8,404 bases of DNA from Sphingomonadales bacterium UBA7473 (GTDB lineage Bacteria > Pseudomonadota > Alphaproteobacteria > Sphingomonadales > Sphingomonadaceae): positions 1-8,404 of the forward strand of contig DLOX01000028.1 in NCBI GenBank assembly GCA_002478575.1. The letters run 5' to 3'. Below the pieces are notes generated by a model that ran no database searches, was not told the DNA's origin, and saw only the letters and a list, made by a program, of their open reading frames with translations. This document shows, one piece after another, positions 1 to 5,949 of the stretch (its first letter is position 1; every line of letters begins with the position of its first letter). Position numbers and translations under genes: made by a program.

Positions 1-2
1 AC

Positions 3-1205
3 CACGATCACGGCCATGGCCATGGCGAAGTGCCCGTGGTCGATCTGCGCAGCGAACGCTTCGACATCCGGGGCGAGCTGCGCAACCCCTTTGCGGGCTT
101 CTCGGCCCTGCGCCTGCGCGCGGGCGTGACCGACTATGTGCACGACGAGGTCGAAGACGGTGCCATCAGCACCACCTTCAAGAACAAGGCCTACGACACC
201 CGCGTGGAGCTGCAGCACGAGCCCATTGCCGGGTTCAAGGGCGTGGTGGGCCTGCAGACCTCGCAGCGCAAGTTCAGCGCCGAAGGTGAAGAGGCTTACG
301 TTGAGCCCACCGTCACCCGCAAGGTGGGGTTGTTTGTGCTGGAGGAATACCGCCTGGGCGACTGGCGCTTTGAAGGCGCACTGCGCCACGACCGCCAGAC
401 GGCCGAGGCGCAGACCACGGGCATCGAGCGCAGCCACAACGGCACCTCGGCATCGCTGGGCGCGGTGTGGCGCTTCACGCCCGGCTACCAGGTGGGCACC
501 TCGTTCACCCGCGCCAGCCGTGCGCCGTCGGCTGAAGAGCTGTTCTCCAATGGCCCCCACGCCGGGACACAAGCCTTTGAAGTTGGCAATCCCCTGTTTG
601 ACAAAGAAAGATCGACCGGCGTTGAGCTGGTTCTAAAAGCCAATAGCGGGCCATTTCGTTTTTCAGGGTCCTTGTACCATAGCTGGTTTTCAAACTTCAT
701 CTATGAACAGCCCGATGGCACTGAGGAAGACGATCTGCCGGTCTTCAATTTCTTGCAAGACAAAGCCCGCCATTATGGGTTTGAAGCAGAGGCAGCCTAT
801 GACGTCGTAAAGCGCGACGATTTGACCGTGACGCTCGATATGGTGGCAGACCAAAGCCGGACGAGGATCGTCCAAGCCGGACCAGATGCCAATGCTCCGC
901 GCATTCCCGCACTTCGTTTGCTCGGCGGTATCGAAGCCAATGCCGACAAGATCGGCCTACGTGCAGAGGTAGAACGCGTTGCTGGCCAGCGTCGGATCGC
1001 GGCCTTCGAAACCAGCACCAAAGGCTATACGCTTGTGAACGCCAGCCTGACGGCTCGGCCTTGGGGGGCGGAGAAGGACGTGGCCCTAATCTTCAGCTTC
1101 AACAATATCTTCGATGTCGACGCTCGCCGCCACGCCAGTTTCCTGAAGGATTACGCCCCACTTGTCGGTCGCGATTTCCGCGCGACCTTGCAATTCGGGT
1201 TTTGA
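3..1205 (+). CDS. TonB-dependent outer-membrane receptor, C-terminal part (zinc receptor-like), 5' end missing
   Basis: This is the C-terminal beta-barrel part of a TonB-dependent receptor, which imports a metal or metal complex across the outer membrane using TonB energy. The frame is open from position 3, so the start and the plug domain lie outside the window; 400 residues remain. The first visible residues are a His-rich tract (HDHGHGHGE), as in ZnuD-type zinc receptors. Also visible are the family-typical stretches NKAYDTRVELQHEPIAGFKG, SRAPSAEELFSNGPHAGTQA and FNNIFDVDARRHAS, and a C-terminal aromatic end (LQFGF), the usual signal for outer-membrane insertion. The stop lies 9 bp from the stop of the convergent gcvPB, with no clear terminator between them. 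GC content drops abruptly near position 560, so the two parts of the gene may have different origins. The receptor family call is firm; zinc as substrate is an inference from the His tract and overall resemblance. Confidence 0.88.
   Translation, partial: HDHGHGHGEVPVVDLRSERFDIRGELRNPFAGFSALRLRAGVTDYVHDEVEDGAISTTFKNKAYDTRVELQHEPIAGFKGVVGLQTSQRKFSAEGEEAYVEPTVTRKVGLFVLEEYRLGDWRFEGALRHDRQTAEAQTTGIERSHNGTSASLGAVWRFTPGYQVGTSFTRASRAPSAEELFSNGPHAGTQAFEVGNPLFDKERSTGVELVLKANSGPFRFSGSLYHSWFSNFIYEQPDGTEEDDLPVFNFLQDKARHYGFEAEAAYDVVKRDDLTVTLDMVADQSRTRIVQAGPDANAPRIPALRLLGGIEANADKIGLRAEVERVAGQRRIAAFETSTKGYTLVNASLTARPWGAEKDVALIFSFNNIFDVDARRHASFLKDYAPLVGRDFRATLQFGF
540..600. other. Composition breakpoint inside the receptor gene
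   Basis: Hand counts per 60-base line give 62-73% GC for 61-540 (mean about 67%), 57% for 541-600, then 48%, 45% and 50% for 601-780. Upstream codons strongly prefer C or G in the third position (CTG, GCC, ACC, CGC); downstream codons are mixed, like the rest of the window. The change sits on the codons for the conserved receptor motif around EELFSNGPH, where distant homologues share most nucleotide identity. The reading frame is preserved across the seam. Either homologous recombination or a chimeric assembly join would fit. Confidence 0.6.
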
Positions 1206-1214
1206 TGGGGCGGC

Positions 1215-2825
1215 CTATTCCGCAGCCACCGCCAAATCGGGTTCCTTCCAGACCAACACCGGCTTCCGCGCTGCCAATGTCTCATCGAGGCGGCGGCGTG
1301 GGGCATGGTGGGGCGCTGATTTGAGTGAGGGATCGCCGGCCTTGGCGCGCTCAGCGACCGACCGGAAGGCACCGATAAACTGGTCCAACGCGGCTTTGCT
1401 TTCCGTCTCGGTTGGCTCGACCAGCATCGCGCCATGGACGACAAGCGGGAAGTAGACCGTCATCGGGTGATAGCCTTCATCAATCAGCCCCTTGGCAATA
1501 TCAAGCGTGGAGAAGCCTTCCGCCATGCCGTCATCGCTGAACAAGGCCTCATGCATGCAGGGGCCTGATCCAGCGAAGGGCGCATCAAGGACATCCTCCA
1601 AGCTGCGGAGCAGATAGTTGGCGTTGAGGACGGCATCTTCTGAGACTTGCTTCAGGCCATCGGCGCCATGGCTCATGATATAGGCCAGCGCCCGCGTGAA
1701 CATCCCCATTTGACCATGAAAAGCGACCATCCGCCCGAAGTTCTCAGGATGATCAGTCACAGCCTCCGCCTCTTCAACCAGCTTCATGCTGCCATCGGCC
1801 ATCCGCGCGACGTAGGGGATGGGCCCATAGGGCGACAAAGCCTCTGACAAGACGACTGGCCCCGCCCCCGGACCACCGCCACCGTGCGGGGTGGAGAAGG
1901 TCTTGTGGACATTGATGTGCATCGCATCGACGCCCAGATCGCCGGGACGGACCTTGCCAACGATGGCATTGAAGTTCGCGCCATCGCAATAGACATAACC
2001 GCCTGCTGCATGAACCGCGTCAGAAATGGCCGTCATCTCACTTTCGAAAAGACCGCAGGTGTTGGGATTGGTGATCATCACGCCAGCGACATCTGGGCCA
2101 AGCCGCGCCTTAAGTGCTGTGAGATCAACTCGGCCTTCTGGCGTTGCTGGAATATTCTCAACCGAGAAGCCCGCGAAGGCAGCGGTAGCTGGGTTGGTGC
2201 CATGGGCGGATTCAGGCACGAGAAACACCGTCCGCTTCTCGCCCCGCGCTTCGAGCGCAGCTTTAATGGCCAGCACACCGCACAGTTCGCCATGAGCGCC
2301 CGCTTTGGGGGTCATCGCCACGCCATGCATGCCAGTGAGCGTGATCAGCCACCACGCCAGTTCATTGATGACGCTGAGTGCGCCTTGAACGGTTTCAACC
2401 GGCTGCAAGGGATGGACATCGCCAAATCCGGCCATCCGTGCGACCTTCTCATTGAGGCGGGGATTATGCTTCATCGTGCAGCTCCCCAGAGGGAAAAAGC
2501 CGAGATCGATAGCATAGTTTTGACGAGATAGCCGCGTGTAATGGCGGACTGTTTCAGGCTCGCTTAGGCCAGGGAGACCGATAGGGCGACGCCGCTCCAG
2601 ACCACTCAGCTTGCCACCGCTCAGGCTGAGCTTGTTGAAGCCCTGCCCTTCGTCAAGCTCAGGGTGAGCGGTCGTGAAATCCACACCGCACGTATCGCTC
2701 GAGCCAATCTCAAAGATCAAAGCCTCTTCCAGCATCAAGGCGCGATTGCCCGTGAAGGTTTGAGGTTTCTCGCTTTGTGCGCTTCCCATCTCAGGCCGCC
2801 AGCCGCTTTGATTGATCGCGCTCAT
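1215..2825 (-). CDS. gcvPB: Glycine dehydrogenase (decarboxylating) subunit 2, P-protein beta subunit
   Basis: This is the PLP-carrying subunit of the two-subunit glycine decarboxylase (P-protein), which decarboxylates glycine and passes the aminomethyl group to lipoyl-GcvH. It is 536 aa. Family landmarks are GLPGLSEPE near 84-91, the FPLGSCTMKHNPRLNEK block near 111-127, and the PLP-lysine motif HINVHKTFSTPHGGGGPG, in which Lys308 is the expected Schiff-base lysine. The start at 2825 has a strong AGGAGG ribosome site (2833-2838) with 7 nt spacing and overlaps the original gcvPA stop as ATGA. The gene ends with TAG beside the convergent receptor gene. Oddity: residues 52-70 (TAHPELDEGQGFNKLSLSG) are encoded by a palindromic element and replace the short variable linker expected between GVDF and GLER. 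The catalytic core is otherwise intact, so the protein is probably functional. Confidence 0.96.
   Translation of the reverse strand: MSAINQSGWRPEMGSAQSEKPQTFTGNRALMLEEALIFEIGSSDTCGVDFTTAHPELDEGQGFNKLSLSGGKLSGLERRRPIGLPGLSEPETVRHYTRLSRQNYAIDLGFFPLGSCTMKHNPRLNEKVARMAGFGDVHPLQPVETVQGALSVINELAWWLITLTGMHGVAMTPKAGAHGELCGVLAIKAALEARGEKRTVFLVPESAHGTNPATAAFAGFSVENIPATPEGRVDLTALKARLGPDVAGVMITNPNTCGLFESEMTAISDAVHAAGGYVYCDGANFNAIVGKVRPGDLGVDAMHINVHKTFSTPHGGGGPGAGPVVLSEALSPYGPIPYVARMADGSMKLVEEAEAVTDHPENFGRMVAFHGQMGMFTRALAYIMSHGADGLKQVSEDAVLNANYLLRSLEDVLDAPFAGSGPCMHEALFSDDGMAEGFSTLDIAKGLIDEGYHPMTVYFPLVVHGAMLVEPTETESKAALDQFIGAFRSVAERAKAGDPSLKSAPHHAPRRRLDETLAARKPVLVWKEPDLAVAAE
2616..2672. repeat. REP-like palindromic element inserted in frame in gcvPB
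   Basis: The plus strand carries arm 2616-2640, a 7-nt centre (ccctgcc), and arm 2648-2672. The second arm is the reverse complement of the first at 21 of 25 positions, with two 2-nt mismatches. The core words GAGCTTG and CAAGCTC, flanked by GAAG/CTTC, resemble abundant intergenic palindromes I recall from sphingomonads and some other bacteria. The element is 57 nt, exactly 19 codons, has no stop in the gcvPB frame and encodes residues 52-70. I see no second full copy in the window. The palindrome is seen directly; its identity as a dispersed element is inferred. Confidence 0.8.
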
Positions 2826-2965
2826 GCCAAAACCTCCTCAAGCGCCGTCGCCAGCGCTTCAATATCCTCAGGCGAAGCGACTTCAGTCACTGCCACAAGC
2901 AAGCCATTCTCAAGTGCGGGAACGCCAGGATAGAGCCGCCCAAGCGATACACCGCCGAGCACCTA
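2822..2965 (-). pseudogene. gcvPA: Untranslated remainder of gcvPA after the amber codon
   Basis: After TAG, the gcvPA frame continues for 46 sense codons (VLGGVSLGRLYPG at its start, PEDIEALATALEEVLA at its end) and closes with TGA, which overlaps the gcvPB ATG as ATGA. The residues match what I expect for the C-terminus of GcvPA, with the LGG and GRLYP motifs intact. No frameshift is involved: the lesion is confined to one codon. Intact downstream sequence implies that the nonsense change is recent, tolerated by readthrough, or an error. Confidence 0.85.
2833..2838 (-). promoter_or_regulatory. Ribosome binding site of gcvPB
   Basis: On the minus strand AGGAGG lies 7 nt before the gcvPB ATG. 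It is a near-perfect site inside the gcvPA tail. This matters because the premature stop in gcvPA ends translation about 138 nt upstream, so gcvPB would need independent initiation rather than coupling through the ATGA overlap. Confidence 0.75.
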
Positions 2966-4177
2966 CTTCTCCGCCAAAGCCCGCACCACGGGCCGGGCTT
3001 CTTTGGGCAAGGTCAGAGTGAATTCGTTGAAGAAGGTCTCATTGACCAACGACACGCCGGGGATGCGAGACAAACGCTCAGCTGCATCAACAGCATTGGC
3101 ATGATTGATCGCTGCCAATTGCCGCAAGCCCTTTTCGCCCAGCAAAGTCATATGAATGCTGAAAGCCAGGGCGCAGAGACCGCTGTTGGTGCAAATATTG
3201 CTGGTCGCTTTCTCTCGCCGAATATGTTGCTCCCGCGTCGAAAGTGTCAGCACAAAGCCGCGCTTTCCTTCGACATCAACCGTCTCGCCACAAAGCCGTC
3301 CGGGCATCTGACGAACGAACTTCTCCTTGCAGGCAAACAGCCCGACATAAGGTCCGCCAAATTGCAGGCCAACGCCCAAGGCTTGGCCTTCGCCTACGAC
3401 AATGTCAGCGCCCATCTCGCCGGGTGACTTGATCGCACCCAAAGCAACAGGCTCGGTCACCACTGCAACCAACAAAGCCCCATGCTCATGCGCTTTGGCG
3501 GCAATCGCAGACAGGTCTTCAATGCGGCCAAGGATATCAGGATATTGAACGACAACCGCGCTGGTATCTCTATCAATCGCGGCAAGCAAGCGTGCGGTAT
3601 CGCTGCCACCAAGATCGGGCAGCGCTGTATCCAAAGTATCGCCGGTATATTTCGCCATCGTCTTGGCGACGCTCACATAATGCGGATGCAGGCCCGATGA
3701 GAGGATGGCCTTGGAGCGCTTAGTCACCCGCCCGGCCATGCTGATCGCTTCCCAGCAGGCGGTCGAGCCGTCATACATGGACGCATTGGCGACATCGCAG
3801 CCATAGAGTCGCGCCACTTGCGTTTGAAATTCAAACAGCATCTGCAGCGTGCCTTGAGCAATCTCAGGCTGATAGGGCGTGTAAGCCGTCAAGAATTCGC
3901 CGCGCTGGATCAAGTGATCGACGCTTGCGGGCACATGATGTTTGTATGCCCCTGCTCCCAAGAAAAAGGGGTGGTGCGATGCAGCCATATTCTTGCGGGC
4001 AAGGTTGGAGAAATGCCGCTCCACTGCCATTTCGCTCGCGTGCATTGGCAGGCCTTTGATCGGGCCATTCAGTCGTGCTTCTTCGGGGACATCGACGAAG
4101 AGATCATCAATGGTATTAGCGCCGATCACGCCAAGCATCGCTTGCCGGTCAGGCTGAGTAAGAGGGAGGTAACGCAT
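2963..4177 (-). CDS. gcvPA: Glycine dehydrogenase (decarboxylating) subunit 1, P-protein alpha subunit, truncated by an in-frame amber codon
   Basis: This is the partner subunit of GcvPB in the heteromeric P-protein of the glycine cleavage system. The N-terminal half is typical: MRYLPLTQPDRQAMLGVIG, AYTPYQPEIAQGTLQMLFEF near 99-118 and NASMYDGSTACWEA near 132-145, then the REQHIRREKATSNICTNSG block. The ATG at 4177 is preferred over the TTG one codon upstream because GGAAGG lies 6 nt before it; it overlaps the gcvH stop by 1 nt (TGATG). The frame stops at TAG (2963-2965) after 404 residues, within ...ALAEK. The family normally continues with a GxLGG...GRLYP segment, and that segment follows in the same frame down to a natural TGA at 2822. 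The full gene would span 2822-4177 with 451 codons, the normal length. The product is therefore probably a C-terminally truncated, perhaps inactive or unstable subunit, unless TAG is a sequence error or is read through. Confidence 0.93.
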   Translation of the reverse strand: MRYLPLTQPDRQAMLGVIGANTIDDLFVDVPEEARLNGPIKGLPMHASEMAVERHFSNLARKNMAASHHPFFLGAGAYKHHVPASVDHLIQRGEFLTAYTPYQPEIAQGTLQMLFEFQTQVARLYGCDVANASMYDGSTACWEAISMAGRVTKRSKAILSSGLHPHYVSVAKTMAKYTGDTLDTALPDLGGSDTARLLAAIDRDTSAVVVQYPDILGRIEDLSAIAAKAHEHGALLVAVVTEPVALGAIKSPGEMGADIVVGEGQALGVGLQFGGPYVGLFACKEKFVRQMPGRLCGETVDVEGKRGFVLTLSTREQHIRREKATSNICTNSGLCALAFSIHMTLLGEKGLRQLAAINHANAVDAAERLSRIPGVSLVNETFFNEFTLTLPKEARPVVRALAEK

Positions 4178-4548
4178 CAAAGGCCTTCCACAAAAGCCGC
4201 ATAGGCCGCTGCATCCATCAACCCATCAAGCTCAGACGCATCGTCCAGTTGAAGCTTGAAAAACCAGCCCGCACCTTCCGGATCACTGTTCACAAGCGAT
4301 GGATCATCGGCGAGCGCGGCATTGCCTTCCGTCACCGTGCCCGAAACAGGCGCATAAACGTCCGATGCTGCTTTAACAGATTCGACCACTGCCGCATCGC
4401 CGCCTTTGGTGACTTTGGCACCATCGGCAGGCACTTCGACAAACACAATGTCGCCCAACTGGCTCTGCGCATAATCGGTGATGCCAACGGTCGCGCTATT
4501 GCCATCAACGTCAATCCATTCATGCTCATCGGTGAAATAGCGGCTCAT
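4177..4548 (-). CDS. gcvH: Glycine cleavage system H protein (lipoyl carrier)
   Basis: This small carrier protein shuttles the aminomethyl group on its lipoyl arm between the P, T and L proteins. Its 123 aa match the family length of about 125-130. It begins with the family-typical YFTDEHEWIDVDG and carries the lipoylation motif VVESVKAASDVYAPVSG, in which Lys59 is the attachment site by homology. The C-terminal helix region (GLMDAAAYAAFV) is complete. The ATG is preceded by AAAGGAG at 7 nt spacing and overlaps the gcvT stop by 4 nt (ATGA), so translation is probably coupled to gcvT. Its own stop overlaps the gcvPA ATG by 1 nt. Nothing unusual was seen. Confidence 0.97.
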   Translation of the reverse strand: MSRYFTDEHEWIDVDGNSATVGITDYAQSQLGDIVFVEVPADGAKVTKGGDAAVVESVKAASDVYAPVSGTVTEGNAALADDPSLVNSDPEGAGWFFKLQLDDASELDGLMDAAAYAAFVEGL

Positions 4549-5666
4549 TTGGTTGCTCCTTTGCGGTGATATCGATTGGGAATGAAAGGCATGGCGGCAA
4601 CGGTGAGGCCAATGCGCTTGCCGCGCACTTCTGCCTCTAATGTCGTGCCGATGGCGGATTTGGCGGCAAGCACATACCCCATCGCGATGGGTGCACCGAC
4701 GCTGGGCGCAAAGCCACCTGATGTGATTTTGCCAACGACTTGATCGCCGTCAAAAATCTCAGCGCCTTCCCGGACCGGTTGGCGGCCATCAACAGTGAAG
4801 CCAACGCGGACCCAGCTTGGCCCATCCTTCAGCGCCTTCAAGATGCGATCCGCGCCTGCAAAGCCGCCTTCTTCGCGACGGCGCTTGGAAATGGCGAAGG
4901 ACAGGTTTCCTTGCACAGGATCAATGCGTGGTTCCAAATCATGACCATAAAGGGGAAGCCCGGCCTCGAGCCGAAGCGAGTCCCGCGCGCCTAGTCCAAT
5001 GGGCTTCACTTCAGGCTGAGCCGCCAACGCATCGGCAAAGGCAACGGCGCATGCGGCAGGCAGCGAAATCTCAAACCCATCTTCGCCAGTATAGCCCGAG
5101 CGGCTGATCCACAGCGGCTCTTCTCCCCACAAAAAGCTATCCGCCTCCATGAAGAACAGCCTACCAACGCCGGGTACAACGCGGGCCAAGGCGTCGGCAG
5201 CCTTAGGCCCCTGCAAGGCAAGCAAAGCCCGATCTTCCATATGGTTGAGTAGTATCGACACAGGAAGCTTGTTCCGAAGATAAGCAATGTCCGCATGTTT
5301 CACTGCGCCATTGACCACGACATAGAGCGCCATCGGCGCGGCTGTGATCATCAAATCATCGAGAATGCCGCCATCATCGGCCAGCAACAGCGAATAACGC
5401 ATACGCCCTTCTTTGAGCGCAGAGATATCGCCTGGAACAATCGCTTCCAAAGCCTCCGCTGCGCCATCGCCCGACAAAATGACTTGGCCCATGTGAGAAA
5501 CATCGAACAGCCCGGCGCTTTCCCGCGTCCAGAGATGTTCCGCCATGATCCCTTCATATTGGATCGGCATCGAATAGCCTGCAAAAGGCACCATCCGCGC
5601 GCCTTTAGCGCGGTGCCAATCACCCAACGGCAATTCCAAAACTGTCTCGACTGTATCGTCGCTCAT
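4545..5666 (-). CDS. gcvT: Aminomethyltransferase, glycine cleavage system T protein
   Basis: GcvT transfers the one-carbon unit from aminomethyl-lipoyl-GcvH to tetrahydrofolate and releases ammonia. The chosen start at 5666 (MSDDTVETVLELPLGDWH) gives 373 aa, normal for the family. GGAG (5674-5677) lies 7 nt upstream. A longer frame opens at GTG 5714, but its extra 16 residues (MTSAMLVICSC...) are unlike GcvT and would run into the riboswitch, so it is rejected. Motifs are FAGYSMPIQYEG near 28-39, the FDVSHMGQ block near 54-61, GGILDDLMI with the Asp103/104 pair that includes the expected catalytic Asp, SGYTGEDGFEIS, and GARDSLRLEAGLPLYGHDL. It is the first gene of the gcv operon and the direct target of the riboswitch. 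Confidence 0.96.
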   Translation of the reverse strand: MSDDTVETVLELPLGDWHRAKGARMVPFAGYSMPIQYEGIMAEHLWTRESAGLFDVSHMGQVILSGDGAAEALEAIVPGDISALKEGRMRYSLLLADDGGILDDLMITAAPMALYVVVNGAVKHADIAYLRNKLPVSILLNHMEDRALLALQGPKAADALARVVPGVGRLFFMEADSFLWGEEPLWISRSGYTGEDGFEISLPAACAVAFADALAAQPEVKPIGLGARDSLRLEAGLPLYGHDLEPRIDPVQGNLSFAISKRRREEGGFAGADRILKALKDGPSWVRVGFTVDGRQPVREGAEIFDGDQVVGKITSGGFAPSVGAPIAMGYVLAAKSAIGTTLEAEVRGKRIGLTVAAMPFIPNRYHRKGATK

Positions 5667-5673
5667 CCATCGG

Positions 5674-5677
5674 CTCC
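5674..5677 (-). promoter_or_regulatory. Ribosome binding site deciding the gcvT start
   Basis: On the minus strand GGAG lies 7 nt before ATG 5666. It supports this start over the GTG at 5714 and leaves about 40 nt between the riboswitch aptamer and the site, room for an expression platform. Confidence 0.6.
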
Positions 5678-5694
5678 GTGCACAAGAACAGATC

Positions 5695-5711
5695 ACAAGC
5701 ATTGCGCTTGT
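5695..5711 (-). other. Small hairpin between riboswitch and gcvT ribosome binding site
   Basis: The mRNA strand reads ACAAGC-GCAAT-GCTTGT, a perfect 6-bp stem with a 5-nt loop just after aptamer 2. No run of T follows, so it is not a standard intrinsic terminator. It may be part of the riboswitch expression platform; that role is inferred. Confidence 0.4.
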
Positions 5712-5716
5712 CACCT

Positions 5717-5914
5717 GCCCCCTCTGTCACGGAACCTGAGAGCTTTCCCCCTGAATGCAGAGGTTACCCCTTCGGTGGCTCTAGCCGATATGGCGAGAGC
5801 GCTTTCCAGAGTGTCTTATGTGCGCCTGCGGTCCTTTTGCCTGAGAGATTCCGGGGCGGTTGCTCCTTCGGCGCCTTGGGCTGAGCCAAAGCCTCTCCCG
5901 CATTTGCGATAGAC
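5717..5914 (-). promoter_or_regulatory. Tandem glycine riboswitch (two aptamers) controlling gcvTHP
   Basis: The 5' leader of gcvT contains two glycine aptamers. Aptamer 1 (5827-5902) has a TGCGG/CCGCA closing stem (5898-5902 with 5827-5831), the motif GCCGAAGGAGCAA (5860-5872) and TCTCTCAGGCAAAAGGACCG. Aptamer 2 (5722-5811) is closed by CTCTG/CAGAG (5807-5811 with 5722-5726) and has ACCGAAGGGGTAA (5764-5776) and GCTCTCAGGTTCCGTG. The 5' leader (5906-5914, GTCTATCGC) can pair with the inter-aptamer linker (5813-5825, GCGCACATAAGAC), consistent with the leader-linker kink-turn known for this class. In the family, glycine binding usually turns the gcv operon on. No terminator with a T run precedes gcvT, so translational control is more likely here. 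Confidence 0.95.
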
Positions 5915-5920
5915 GACGTC

Positions 5921-5949
5921 GCTTTGGACGGCGGCTTGATTCGAGTCAA
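5921..5949 (-). promoter_or_regulatory. Candidate gcv operon promoter
   Basis: A minus-strand TTGACT (5944-5949) overlaps the stop codon of the MOSC gene. After a 17-nt spacer, the -10 position is CAAAGC (5921-5926), a poor match. The predicted start would fall close to 5914, where the riboswitch leader begins; that agreement is the main support. Read-through from the upstream gene is an alternative. Confidence 0.25.

Noticed and set aside
1195..1240. Bidirectional terminator between the receptor gene and gcvPB
   Set aside because: Only a 4-bp GCGG/CCGC stem or a 5-bp stem with a long loop can be drawn, with no T run on either side.
1884..2531. A 215-codon plus-strand open frame opposite gcvPB
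   Set aside because: It lies wholly antisense to a confident gene and its translation looks like a shadow (rich in His, Arg and Cys, with no domain).
2963..2965. Amber codon as a pyrrolysine or reassigned sense codon
   Set aside because: No supporting element is visible, gcvPB terminates naturally at TAG, and pyrrolysine is not expected in this group.
4208..4240. A possible second copy of the palindromic element (tcaagctcag in gcvH)
   Set aside because: Only a 10-base word is shared, there is no second arm, and the encoded residues are ordinary GcvH sequence.
5695..5711. Hairpin after the riboswitch read as an intrinsic terminator
   Set aside because: The stem is only 6 bp and no T run follows on the transcribed strand.
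5667..5714. A longer gcvT reading frame beginning at GTG 5714
   Set aside because: The extra 16 residues do not resemble GcvT and overlap the riboswitch region; ATG 5666 has a well-placed GGAG and gives the usual N-terminus.
5295..5912. A 205-codon plus-strand open frame across gcvT and the riboswitch
   Set aside because: It is antisense to gcvT and the riboswitch and encodes no recognisable protein.
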